DNA of 64,000 bases from Physcomitrium patens (taxonomy: Eukaryota; Streptophyta; Bryopsida; Funariales; Funariaceae): positions 8,604,494 through 8,668,493 of the forward strand of contig NC_037270.1 of NCBI RefSeq assembly GCF_000002425.4. The letters are read 5' to 3'. Each line of letters opens with the position of its first letter. Positions within the stretch are counted from its first letter, which is position 1. The notes below the pieces were generated by a model, which was given only the letters and a program-made list of their open reading frames with translations, had not been told where the DNA came from and searched no databases. A program made the translations under genes and the position numbers. This document shows, one piece after another, positions 1 to 9,691 of this stretch.

Positions 1-1107
1 TATGGTCTTTTGTTTCTATAGATTTTATCATAGATCTTATAGTCTTAGGTTCATATGATTTTATATTTGTGATAATAAATCAATTGATAAAATTAGTATA
101 TTTTTTATTGTATACAAAATCTATCACAGATAAAAAAGTAGCTAAGCTTTTCTTTGACAACATCTATTGCTATCATGGATTGCTCAAAGATATTATATTA
201 GAAAAAAGAGATTTAATTTGTATCAAGATTTTAAAGATGAATATAAAACTATCTTTGATTTTTCATCTTCATATTAATGGTTAGATAGAGTACATAAACT
301 AAGTTTTAGAGCAGTATTTAAGGTGTACCATCAACTATGAACAAGATGATTGAAAAAATCTTTTGTCATTTGTAAAATTTCCTTATAATGATATAATATA
401 TTCTTTTATATAATAATTTTTTTTTACTAATTATGGATATCATCCATAATTTGATGCTTTTCACTTTTCAAAAGTTGATAATTCTATGCCAAAAGATTTA
501 GCAAATTATTTATTTGAGGTTCTTTCAACAATGAAGGTACAATTAAAAGAAGTTTGTAAACAATAAAAGACCATTACAGATGCCTAAAGTAAGAAAAAAC
601 CTCAATTCTATATTAGTAATAAGGTATGATTACTTTGTCACATTATAATGATTATGTGTCTTTATGATAAGTTGGATTATTGTGAGCTAAGACCATTTCT
701 TATTTGTGAATAAGTTAATTTAATTACTTCTTAATTATATCTATTGGAGTCTATAAAGATCCATTTTTTATTCCATGTATCTCTTCTTAAATCATATAAG
801 ACAATAAGTAACTTGAAAAGAAGAAAAATGCCACTTCTTCTTATAAAACTGAGTAATAATCAAAAATTTAGAGTACAAGAAGTTTATGATTCAAGGTAAT
901 ATTAAAATAGATTGAAAGATCTTATTTATTGGTATAAATGTAATATTAGTGAATGTACATAAAAGCATGTTAAGAATCTTATAAATGTAGCAAAGAAGGT
1001 TGATGCTTTACATTGAAAACATCCATCAAAATCAAGATGAAGAATAGGAAGATCTTTAAAGGATAATGACCACTTCTTATAGAATCCATGTCTAGAAGGA
1101 GAAAAAA
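1..1107 (+). pseudogene. G integrase core/C-terminus and chromodomain, decayed
   Basis: Conceptual translation gives the chromovirus integrase order. A segment like 'IINQLIKLVYF..TKSIT' is followed by 'NIYCYHGLLKDII', then 'QVLEQYLRCTINY' (in the frame after the stops), 'TNYGYHPQFDAF', 'DKLDYCELRPFLI', 'IHFLFHVSLLKSY' and a chromodomain-like tail (about 840-1060: 'VQEVYDSR', 'LIYWYKCNISECT'). The same order occurs in D (about 50200-51260) and E (minus, 61900-63028). At least a dozen in-frame stops and small frameshifts make it non-functional. Several stops sit where relatives have Trp or Gln, as expected from C-to-T decay. The longest open piece (69-284) is only 71 codons. Confidence 0.8.
1094..1107 (+). 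other. Polypurine tract of G
   Basis: The purine-only run AGAAGGAGAAAAAA sits directly before the LTR start at 1108. The corresponding position in E (minus, about 61402-61415) reads AAAGGAGGAATAA, and in D (52350-52363) AAAAGAAGGGATAA. It would prime plus-strand cDNA synthesis. Confidence 0.65.
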
Positions 1108-1112
1108 TATCA

Positions 1113-1160
<48 letters not shown>

Positions 1161-1184
1161 CATATGTAGATAAAAATTATTGAA

Positions 1185-1230
<46 letters not shown>
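1108..1230 (+). repeat. 3' LTR of G, first fragment, with two (TA)n tracts
   Basis: The LTR start is expanded by (TA)n at 1114-1156 and 1194-1229. Between them is a family-typical stretch like the 'ATGTAGA..AAAA' of other copies. It is interrupted by B at about 1231 and continues at 20335. Confidence 0.6.
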
Positions 1231-1232
<2 letters not shown>

Positions 1233-1706
1233 ATATTACAAAGATGTATAGATAAGATATTTGTATTGTTGATGCATAGAGATATGTAGTTGGAGCCATG
1301 TTTGAGAAGTTTTTAGAATTGGAGCTAGGTTGGTGGTCTATAAAAAGTTCTACCATGAAATATTCTAGAAAGAGCTTAAGGCGATTATTTAGGAAGAGCC
1401 TATCATTATGAATATTCTAAAAAAATTCTATGATAGTTGGATAAAATATAAATAGGACTAGCTAAGGCCATTTGAATATGTGATCTTGTATGGCTTTGGA
1501 TCCTTTCTCTTATAAAATTTGATTTTATATTTTTTTGTTCAATTCTATTTTTTTTTTGTTTTTGCTTTATTTTGCCTTTCAAATTCTATTCTATTAAATT
1601 TTATTCAATTTTTTTTCTAGTCTATGCTCTCTTACATTATGATGGAATTTATGTTGCTATAGATTAAAAAGGTCTTAAATCTTAGAAATAGTGTAGTCTC
1701 ATTTCA
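1231..1706 (+). repeat. B 5' LTR
   Basis: About 476 bp, matching 19869-20334 in order and spacing: 'GATGCATA.AGATA', 'TAGTTGGAGCCAT', 'AAATAGGACTA.CTA.GGCCATTTG', 'ATGGCTT.GGATCCTT', then a T-rich stretch. It ends TTTCA one base before the primer site. Confidence 0.75.
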
Positions 1707-1707
1707 T

Positions 1708-1720
1708 TGATATCATAGCA
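1708..1720 (+). other. Primer-binding site, initiator-Met tRNA type (B)
   Basis: TGATATCATAGCA differs by G-to-A changes from the widespread plant PBS TGGTATCAGAGC, complementary to the 3' end of initiator tRNA-Met. It lies immediately inside the left LTR. Confidence 0.65.
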
Positions 1721-1849
1721 AATGTTAATACATTCTTGATAGTATATTGATAGCCACCATTTAGTTAGAGGTTAGTTATTGTAGTCACATTAAGTATTGT
1801 TTTGAGGCTACCATGAGCTACTTTAAGATCTCACTTCAAAGAAAAGAAG

Positions 1850-2520
1850 GTATTATAATAACAAAGTTTAGTAAGAAAATTGTAACATGGGAGATATGGT
1901 GAAGCAATCCCAAATAAAGACCTAGATATAACACCTCTCAAATCAGATAGCTACTCTATAAGAACAAATGGAAGCTTTTAAGACAAGGGAGTTGATATTT
2001 GCTAGAATAAAATTGAGTAAGTTTAATACATAATTTGAAACTTTAAGACAAGAAGATGTATGCCAATAGCTCTTTAGCATACGATAATATCTCCAATTAT
2101 CTAAGACAAATACCACAAAAAGAATTATATATACAGCCAAATATTTGAGAGGTATAGTAGCTATTTGGTAGTGACATTGAGTTCAAAGCTATGAAACTCA
2201 AGATAGATTTTATAGTTGGAAGGAGTTTGAGACTAAGTTTAAGAGTCAATTTTGGCCCATCAATATAAAAAAGATAGCATATAATCAATTGGCTAAGCTT
2301 ATATAATCTAGATTAGTACAAGATTATATTTCCTAATTTAAGTTCTTATGCCTCCAAATTGACTATGTTTCACAGGTAGAGATGATGGATTAATTTATAT
2401 GAAGGTTGAAACTTGTAATCCAACAAGAGGTAGAATTAAGAAATCTACAAACATTTGAGGAGGCAATTAGGATTGCAAAAAAAATAGATATTTTAGATTT
2501 TAAAAATTATAGAGCACGAT
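1850..2520 (+). pseudogene. B gag (capsid), interrupted by element A
   Basis: The translation shows a retrotransposon gag (Retrotrans_gag) pattern: 'SWKEFETKFKSQFWP' near 2215-2260, then 'YNQLAKL', 'VQDYIS.FKFLC', 'RLKLVIQQEVELRNLQTFEEAIRIAKKID' in pieces up to 2520. In-frame stops include TAA/TAG where relatives have Gln or Trp. It is cut at 2520 by element A and should resume after 9691. No zinc knuckle is recognisable before the insertion. Confidence 0.65.
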
Positions 2521-3320
2521 TGTTGTTCTCATTGTCTTCAAGCTTCAATATACCAAAGCAATTGAATTAATAGAGGTGGGTTTTAACACGGGGAAAGATT
2601 GGTTGTATGATTTGGGTTAGTTAGTATCACAATTGACTATATTCTAGCTATCTAAAATCAATTATCAAACTACAAAATACCAAGGCTTACTACTTCCGTC
2701 TTAATTCAATCCATAATCCATTCTACAACTATCAATTCAAGAATACTTCCATATTCTTATCCGTTCATCTCTCACTTACTCTCTTTGCGGTTTATATATA
2801 TTCAATTACTGATCTCCAACTTACTTATTATATTTAGTTTCTCAATTCATCACACAAAATTCAATATCTTCACTTAATACAACACAATTCGATAATCTCA
2901 ATTCTCAAGAACAGAGATTTTTTCCAAAACGATCAGTCCAAAGTCATATTCCACAATATTCTAATCACAGTTGCAACAATACTTCTCTCAATCATAATTC
3001 TTCATAAGAAAATAATAAAAACAAAGAAAATAAAGAGATAGCACTAAGATTACCTTGACTTACGATTCTCACAGTGTGACCTCTTGGCTTACGATTCTCA
3101 CAGTTTGGCTCCAATCTCCCACTTCTCAACTTCTTTATCCTACCTAAAAGATGATCCGTTGGCCAGCAGATTCCAAAGGTTATGATCCTTTGAATTCTTA
3201 ACCATTTATTCCACTAACAACCTACTGTTACCAACTAAACTACCTAACCTTAAGTCTAATTCTCAAGATTATTAATAACTAATCAGTAACTTATGATAAA
3301 ATTTATTTACATATTCTACG
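2521..3320 (-). repeat. A 3' LTR
   Basis: 800 bp, highly similar to 8892-9691 across its length. Both carry 'TTCAAGCTTCAATATACC' near the left edge and 'ACATATTCTAC' at the right edge. The terminal base is mutated (ACG instead of ACA). Confidence 0.85.
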
Positions 3321-3365
3321 TAGTGCCACTTTTAATTGTGCAGCGCCCTCGCAAACACACAATTG

Positions 3366-3680
3366 TTACCTATCTAAAAAATACTTAATAAAATTTGACA
3401 AAGACACTATTTCCTCTAATCCACCTAATTGATCATTTGCTGCATTATCGAATGTGCGTTCCACCGAATCTAGTTCCAATTGTAAATCTTCTTCTTCCTC
3501 CTCTAGTCTATCCATCGACTCCTTCTTTAATTGGTTTAAGAGATCTTCATTATACTCTCCCAATTCACGGACTTGAGCTTCAAGTTTCAAGTTCTGGACA
3601 TCTTGAAGTTCCAATTGTTGCTTTTGCTGACTCATCCATTGTGGAACATCTTCAATCGACACTTGTGATCGGCTCTTCAC
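3366..3680 (-). CDS. Coiled-coil ORF at the 3' end of element A
   Basis: A 104-codon open frame encodes a charged, heptad-rich protein with Q/L/E repeats such as 'QQKQQLELQDVQNLKLEAQ', 'VRELGEYNEDLLNQLKKE' and a Glu run 'EEEEEDLQLELDSVE'. It lies between the truncated RT and the 3' LTR. A homologous frame sits at the same place in H (38431-38790: 'KLEIQVRELGEYNEDL', 'DEDLQLEPESVE'), with its N-terminal part in the inverted segment 36374-36700. I know of no such ORF as a standard Ty3/gypsy protein. Role unknown; a structural or RNP-associated function is only a guess. The true start may lie further upstream in a broken frame. Confidence 0.6.
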   Translation of the reverse strand: MKSRSQVSIEDVPQWMSQQKQQLELQDVQNLKLEAQVRELGEYNEDLLNQLKKESMDRLEEEEEDLQLELDSVERTFDNAANDQLGGLEEIVSLSNFIKYFLDR

Positions 3681-4190
3681 TGTAAAATCTTAACTGGAAC
3701 TAATTCTCTCGAAAACACAAAAAATACAAGAAAATGGCACTCTAACCAACCTAAAACAATACCATAGAATGACTTTAACTGATGCCCCACTCCTATTCTT
3801 TTACTACTTGGTGATAATGACAACATGTTATCCATACTGTCCGTGAAAGGTAATGGGAAGTAATCTTTCATAGTAGCTACATTAAGTTTTTAGAAATCTT
3901 GACAAATTTGGATTTTTCCATTCTTTTTTCGCACCATTACAATTGATGAAACCTATTCACTATACGATACTGGATAAATAAAATCAACTGCAAGAAGCTT
4001 GTCCAATTCCTCCTTCACCATGAGAGAATATTTAAGATTAAGGCGATGTTGCCTCTAGTGTACTGGTTTAGCGTTCTTCTCTAAAATGATATGATGCTCA
4101 CAGACTTCAGTGGGGATAGCTTTTAGATCAACATATGTCGAAGCAAAAGCTGATTTATGATGCAAGAAATTTTTTTTCCAGTAGATTAAC
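3681..4190 (-). pseudogene. Truncated reverse transcriptase of A
   Basis: Reading minus from about 4150, the frame gives the classic RT entry: 'LKYSLMVKEELDKLLAVDFI', 'IVMVRKKNGKIQICQDF', 'KLNVATMKDYFPLPF'. Then it jumps to 'MLSLSPSSKRIGVGHQ' and unrelated sequence. The palm domain with the YxDD box, RNase H and integrase are absent. The same 'LSLSP...IRVGH' junction sequence occurs in H (about 36721-36790), so the deletion predates these two insertions. Confidence 0.7.
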
Positions 4191-4192
4191 TC

Positions 4193-5330
4193 CTATTCTT
4201 TAATACCTTTATATATCTTAATTGTCCAAGGCTCTGTTGTGGTTGCCAAGTTGATAGTTTGACATAAAGATACATCAGCGATGTTCGGTTTCAACCCCCG
4301 CGCTGGTTTAAAATCAGTTAGTAAGTCCAACATGTGCAAAGTACTAAATCCTGTGTCTAGAGTACTCACGTGGTGCACATCATACTTAGTCATCCAATCA
4401 ATACTAACTTTAGCAAAGATTTTCAAATCCATCGGATATATCAAGTACTCCTCCAGACCACTACATTGGTACACCATTCTAGGGTGTTGGTTTACTTCCA
4501 TGGATGCCTCGATAATTGATGCTACTACATCATCATCAGTGCTAAGTTCATCGTTCGATGTCAATTTAGATGCTAGCAATTGAAATTCCCTGTGATAGTG
4601 TACTGGGTACATTTGTAATACCATTTTATCTCCGCCCTTATCAATTTTCAAAGTATCCTGACCTCAATCGTTCTTGGCTTTCACTTAATAAAGATAGGGT
4701 CATTCCAATAAAATTACGTATGATAAAGTCAAACGTTGTAATCGAAAGATGATATAGTCAATTTCATACACAATATTGGCAATTATAGTTTGAACACTCT
4801 GTAAAATATCCATTGGTTTAACTTGGCTATGATCTACCATCCTTAACACCAATGTTGTGGGTACTAAGTGTTCTAAATCTAAAGCATCCATTGTATCAGC
4901 ATTCATTAAATTGACACTGGAACCACCATCCACCTGAATACTTGAGATCATAACATCGTCAATCGAAACATTGATGGTTGGTGTACATAGGTCAAGGTTC
5001 AAATTGACTTCACAAACTTCCTTATTATATTGCTTACGCCATGTTAATGAAGAATTCAATGTAGAACATCACTCTAGTGCGACCGCTAGAAGTTGCTTTA
5101 TAGAAATAGAAGGCCGAATAGCATCCAGATCCTTCAAAATGTCATAGGATTCCATATGTAAGGTAATACCGAATACCGTCTTTCTTTTCATTGAGTTGAA
5201 TTTAACTCCGAGAGGTAAGATATTCTTCCATCCTAGACTTGGAATTCGAACACTAGCCGGAGCTTCCTTGGAATTCGCATCCTCGAGAGGATCTTTCAAC
5301 AGATAGGATGTTTCCCAAAACTGCATAGAA
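4193..5330 (-). pseudogene. A protease and protease-RT linker
   Basis: The 4700-5059 frame contains 'ISSIQVDGGSSVNLMNADT', an aspartic-protease active-site segment of the D-G-G-S type seen in some plant Ty3/gypsy lineages. Upstream (5069-5330) the frame gives 'RIPSLGWKNILPLGVKFN', probably the end of gag or the start of the protease region. Downstream 4193-4651 is an open 152-codon linker ('MYPVHYHREFQLLASKL') leading to RT. The pieces are in different frames, so the polyprotein is broken at about 4660-4700 and 5060. Confidence 0.65.
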
Positions 5331-5335
5331 AATGG

Positions 5336-6950
5336 TGTTATGTTGTAAAAATATATATGATATGAAAAATATAAAATAATGTGTTGAAATAAAAGAATCA
5401 AGATTAGAAGAAGAAAGGAAGAAGAAAGAAAAGGATTGTGGTTATAATCACAATATCTTGGATTTTTACTTCATCTTGTTACAAGCTCAGGGATGATAGC
5501 TAGGCCAAACTACTAATTTTTTGCTTAAACTCCCACTAGCAGTACTAAGTCATGAAGCCACGGCTTTCTATAGTGAAGTCAAGTGGATTTGGATCCACGT
5601 CAGCTTCAAAATAGCCAACAGCCTATACCACATAAGCTTCTCTGACTTAACAATGTAAGTTGTAGTTCTCTTTTTTTTTATCCTTAATCTAGTCTAAACT
5701 GCTTTATGTTACTTATTAGATTTTCTTCTATGAAGTTTAGATCTAATTTACTAATGTTTTTCTTCTACATTAGGTCTGAACCTAATGGTTGTGGGCTGAA
5801 ATTAGAATCGAAGTATAATAGAAAGTAGATAGTAAGAAAGTAGAATGAAAATCTACTTTAAAAGTTGAGTTTTTCCAAGTTAGTCAAAGGGATTAGGATG
5901 AAGAGGTGGAAAGATATGGGATAAGGTTCCTTTTGACCAAAAAGGAAGGAAGATTTGGCGGAAATCACGTAAAGTGGAAAAAACTCAAGATATAAAGAAG
6001 AGGAAGAAGAGCAGAGGTAGAGGAAGGAGGATTTCAGTAGAACGTTTTTGTGTGTAGAATGAGTTAGGAGAGGATTTTGAATGCGAGTTTTTGTGGATTT
6101 GTAGTAGACTAAGTGAAAAAAAATTAGAGACAAATCTCATGTGATTTAATTAAGTATCAAGGGAGATATGGGTCGTCGAAGTTGTCGGTGTCTAAGACTA
6201 GGGCAGTGAGGATTAGTGAATTTCGGGGCCTTGGTTCTTAGTGGCCACTTGGACTTTTTAGGCGAAATTCATTGGGTTTTGTTTCTAATAAAGTTAAGAA
6301 TACTGTATCCAAATCTCAAGTCCATACAACCTGTGAGCTAGGAGATACAAAGAAATGAGTGAGAAGGGGTGCAGAATTTATAGCTGCAGAGGGGGGGGGG
6401 TAACTTTGAAAGCTTGGTTCTCTTAGAATACTTAACCTTTTTCAAAATTTCTTTTTGGATTTGATTTCTTATCTTGTCTACTCTAACATGTCCAAAACTG
6501 AATCTCATATATACTCTAGTTTAGGAGTTAAGGGGAATAATAAATTCGGGATTTTGAAGGCAGTGGGAGGAAAGAATATATAGTGGATTTTTAGGGTTTT
6601 TAGGGTCTGATTTTAGGATTTGGATGTGTTAAACGACGATAGACTCTTCCTTGGTCATTTAGTTGCAAAAATGACCCAGTGTTTCCTGTAGCAAGACCTC
6701 TCAATGTGACAACAGAACAACTTGAAACGGAATCGAAGCCTCCGTAATCGGTACCTCATTAGGGTGCACAACCAATTCAGATCTTATACTAAGTAAGGGG
6801 CCCATGTGAGGACTTGGATTGGATGGCCCTGTAATTTGGTCCAATTGGCCCTTCGCTTCAGGATCACCCAAATGTTGAATTGGTCCTTTTTTCTTTTGCT
6901 GATTTCTTGCAAGGACAGCTTGGATTACTTCTACCTAGTAAATTAGTGAA
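5336..6950 (-). repeat. Diverged I/C-family LTR inside element A
   Basis: At about 6700-6890 the plus strand follows the reverse complement of the I-family LTR block by block: 'CTTGAAACGGAATCGAAGCC', 'CCAATTCAGATCT', a 'GGGGCCC'-like block, 'TGTAATTTGGTCCAATTGG', 'CCTTCG'. Compare 38050-38200. At the left edge, 'TGTTATGTTGTAA' at about 5336 resembles the family terminus. The gag and protease frames of A stop on either side of this stretch. I read it as an old solo LTR. It includes a G9-10 run near 6391. The right boundary is uncertain. Confidence 0.5.
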
Positions 6951-6952
6951 TC

Positions 6953-8760
6953 TTGAGGACCTTGATTTATCTCGTCTATTTTTCCTTGGCTTTAGATCTG
7001 TTGATCTCGATTATTAAAATTGAACGGTGTATTACATTGCTAATAAGTATGTCCTCACTGCTCACAATTCACACACACTGGCGCATAATCGTTACTAGTT
7101 CTGAGATTGGGACATTCACTGGCATAATAATCAATCTGTTTGCAACGGAAACAATAAAGTGGTCTTCTTGCACCTCCATCTGGCATATTGGGTGTCTCCA
7201 TCGGTATGTAGTTACTAGGCTTGTTCTATATAGGATTAAAAAATGATCTTGGTTGTCCCGTTGGTACGAAAGGTACTTGGTTTGATGACGCCGGTGGAGC
7301 ATATTGCTGATACCTTTGTTGCTCCTTCCCGTAATTCTGGGGGTTTGATGCAGACCCCTGATTAAAATTCGAACTTTGAAAGTTATTAAATGTTTGATTT
7401 TGTTGATTAAATCAATTTCTATTTCATCTATATGTATTTCTCGTTTGAACTTGATTGACTTCTCACTGAGTAGGTGGGATCATGGTCAGATTACTAATTG
7501 TTGTTGCCTTTGTAAATGCCAGCAGTTTTGGGTAGGGTGCTTTCATCCACAAAATGTACATTGAACACCCGTTTGTTTAGGTGATGGACATTCCGTATCA
7601 AAATGATCTTGTCCCTTACAATTATTACACCATACATTAGGTCTCGTATTAGAAGATTTATGCCATTTTTCCTTATCTTTAGCCAAATTCACGGCCAATT
7701 CTTCCATCTTTTTTGTTAGATTTAATGACAAGGCTTCATTTGGATCTTTAACAGTCGCATTTGTGAATAATTCCAGTTGTTGATAGGTTGGCGATGTAAA
7801 ATAAGGTGTCATTGTTATTGGCGCTATTACTTGGAGTGGTGTAGCATTAATTGGTTGTTGCAATATAACATTCTTCATGTTGGAGTCAACCATTTGTGGA
7901 TAATTATCCATTGATACATTTTTCGGTTGTATTTGTTGGCTTCTTGAACTTGGAATCATCGTGGCGTCTACTATTAATAATTGGTCATAATGACATTCTT
8001 TCCACATGTTTGTTCGTGCCAACGATGCCTCTACCATAGCTGGTCGAGCCTCTTTTACAAACATTTTTAATTCTGGTGGATGCAAACCATTGATTAATAT
8101 TGACAATATAAATGCATTTGGCATTTGATTATTTGACCATTTATAAAGTATATCCACGACCCAGCGATAATAGGACTCCATTGATTCCTCCGCAAATATC
8201 TTGCTATTCATAAAACTTTCTCTAAGCGGATCTTCAAATCTAATTGATCTAAAATGGATTAGGAAGGCATTCGTCAAGGCCTCCTAATTGAAAAATCTAT
8301 CGATTGGTAGCCGATTATACCATTCAAAAGTTATATCTTTTAAAGTTGCTGGCAACCATCTCAACCAAATATCTTTAGTTCTACTATTATTAGTCATACA
8401 GGTTGTCAAGAATTGAGATATATGATAATCGGGATTAAAGCTTGGCCAACCACTAAAAGTAGGTAATGGTGCCATACTTGTAGTTCGGCCTCCTACTGCT
8501 TCCATTTGTATTACAATTGGTACTCTAGCACTCCCACAGCCATTGGTATTATTACTGGTCTCTTTGTTATTTGAATTTGAATTTTTCTTCTTTTGATTTT
8601 ATTTGGACCTACAATTCTTTTTTGTCATTCCTGTAGGAGATTTCTTATGCGTAATCATTCTTGTCTTTCTTTCGCTTGTCGATTAATTCTTTGATAATCG
8701 TCTCCTTCATGATTATCAATCATCTTTCATTCTTCTTTACAAAATCAATACTGCCTTGAA
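6953..8760 (-). pseudogene. A gag with CCHC zinc knuckle
   Basis: Two large open pieces lie end to end on the minus strand. 8284-8505 includes 'LPTFSGWPSFNPD' and 'WLRWLPATLKDITFEWYN'. 7543-8277 includes 'FLIHFRSIRFEDPL', 'ILINGLHPPELKMFVKEA', then 'CNNCKGQDHFDTEC', a CX2CX4HX4C knuckle. A following 6953-7302 piece ends the protein. The same domains in the same order occur in H gag (27235-28577). A single lesion at about 8278-8290 separates the two main frames. Capsid and nucleocapsid would package element RNA. Confidence 0.75.
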
Positions 8761-8870
8761 TTATAACTCACATATTTGTAACCCTAAAACTAGTTCTTCT
8801 CACGTTCTCATTCAACATATGATTCCATCTCCCATACAATCAATTTCTAATATTTCATATTGTTATCATT

Positions 8871-8888
8871 TCCCCGACAGCAGCGTCA
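8871..8888 (-). other. Primer-binding site, tRNA-Asp type (A)
   Basis: On the minus strand TGACGCTGCTGTCGGGGA sits 3 nt inside the LTR. It matches the plant tRNA-Asp complement TGGCGCCGTTGCCGGGGA with a few transitions. Element H has the same site and the same 3-nt gap. Confidence 0.75.
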
Positions 8889-8891
8889 AAA

Positions 8892-9691
8892 TATTATTCT
8901 TGTTATGTTCAAGCTTCAATATACCAAAGCAATTGAACTAATAGAGGTAGATTCGAACACGAGAAAAGATTGGTTATATGATTTGGATCTATTAGTTTCA
9001 CAATTGACTGTACTCTAGCTATCTAAAATCAATTATCAAACTATAAAATATCAAGGCTTACTACTTCTATCTTAATTAAATCCATAATCCATTCTACGAC
9101 TATCAATTCAATAATACTTCCATATTCTTATCTGTTCATCTCTCACTTAGTCTCTTTGCGATTTATATATATTCAATTACTAATCTCCAACTTACTTATT
9201 ATATTTAGTTTCTCAATTCATCACACAAAATTCAATATCTTCACTTAATTCAACACAATTTAATAATCTCAATTCTCAAGGTCAGAGATTTTCTCCAAAA
9301 TGGTCAGTCCAAAGTCATATTCCACAATATTCTAATCATAGTTGCAAAAATACTTCTCTTAATCATAATTCTTCATAAGAAAATAATAAAAACAAAGAAA
9401 AAAAAGAGATAGCACCAAGATTATCCTGGCTTACGACTCTCACAGTCTGGCCCCTCGGCTTACGATTCTCATAGTTTGGCTCCAATCTCTCACTTCTCAA
9501 CTTCTTTATCCTACCCAAAAGATGATCTGTCGGCCAGCAGATTCTAAAGGTTATGACCCTTGAAATTCTTAACCATTTGTTCCACTAACAACCTACTATT
9601 ATCAACTAAACTACCTAACTTTAAGTCTAATTCTCAAGGTTATCAATAACCAATCAGTAACTTATCACAAAATTTATCTACATATTCTACA
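8892..9691 (-). repeat. A 5' LTR
   Basis: 800 bp, same length as 2521-3320. The left edge reads TATTATTCTTG, aligning base for base with TGTTGTTCTCA of the other copy. The right edge is ATTCTACA, the complement of TGTAGAAT. Confidence 0.85.

Larger units (their letters stand above)
2521..9691 (-). mobile_element. LTR retrotransposon 'A' (A/H family), minus strand
   Basis: Two co-linear 800-bp LTRs (2521-3320 and 8892-9691) flank a minus-strand interior. The interior holds a tRNA-Asp-type PBS next to the right LTR, gag with a CCHC knuckle, a protease with a DGGS motif, a fragment of reverse transcriptase, and a coiled-coil ORF just before the left (3') LTR. Flanking 5-mers ACGAT (2516-2520) and ACGAC (9692-9696) agree at 4 of 5 positions, as a slightly mutated target-site duplication. 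Most of RT and all of RNase H and integrase are missing, so this copy is non-autonomous. It is nested in B gag. Confidence 0.85.

Noticed and set aside
926..1159. Open frame with a poly-Tyr/Ile N-terminus
   Set aside because: Created by a (TA)n microsatellite on the strand opposite to the G chromodomain.
4281..4583. 100-codon plus-strand frame
   Set aside because: Antisense shadow of the A protease-RT linker, which has clear family context on the minus strand.
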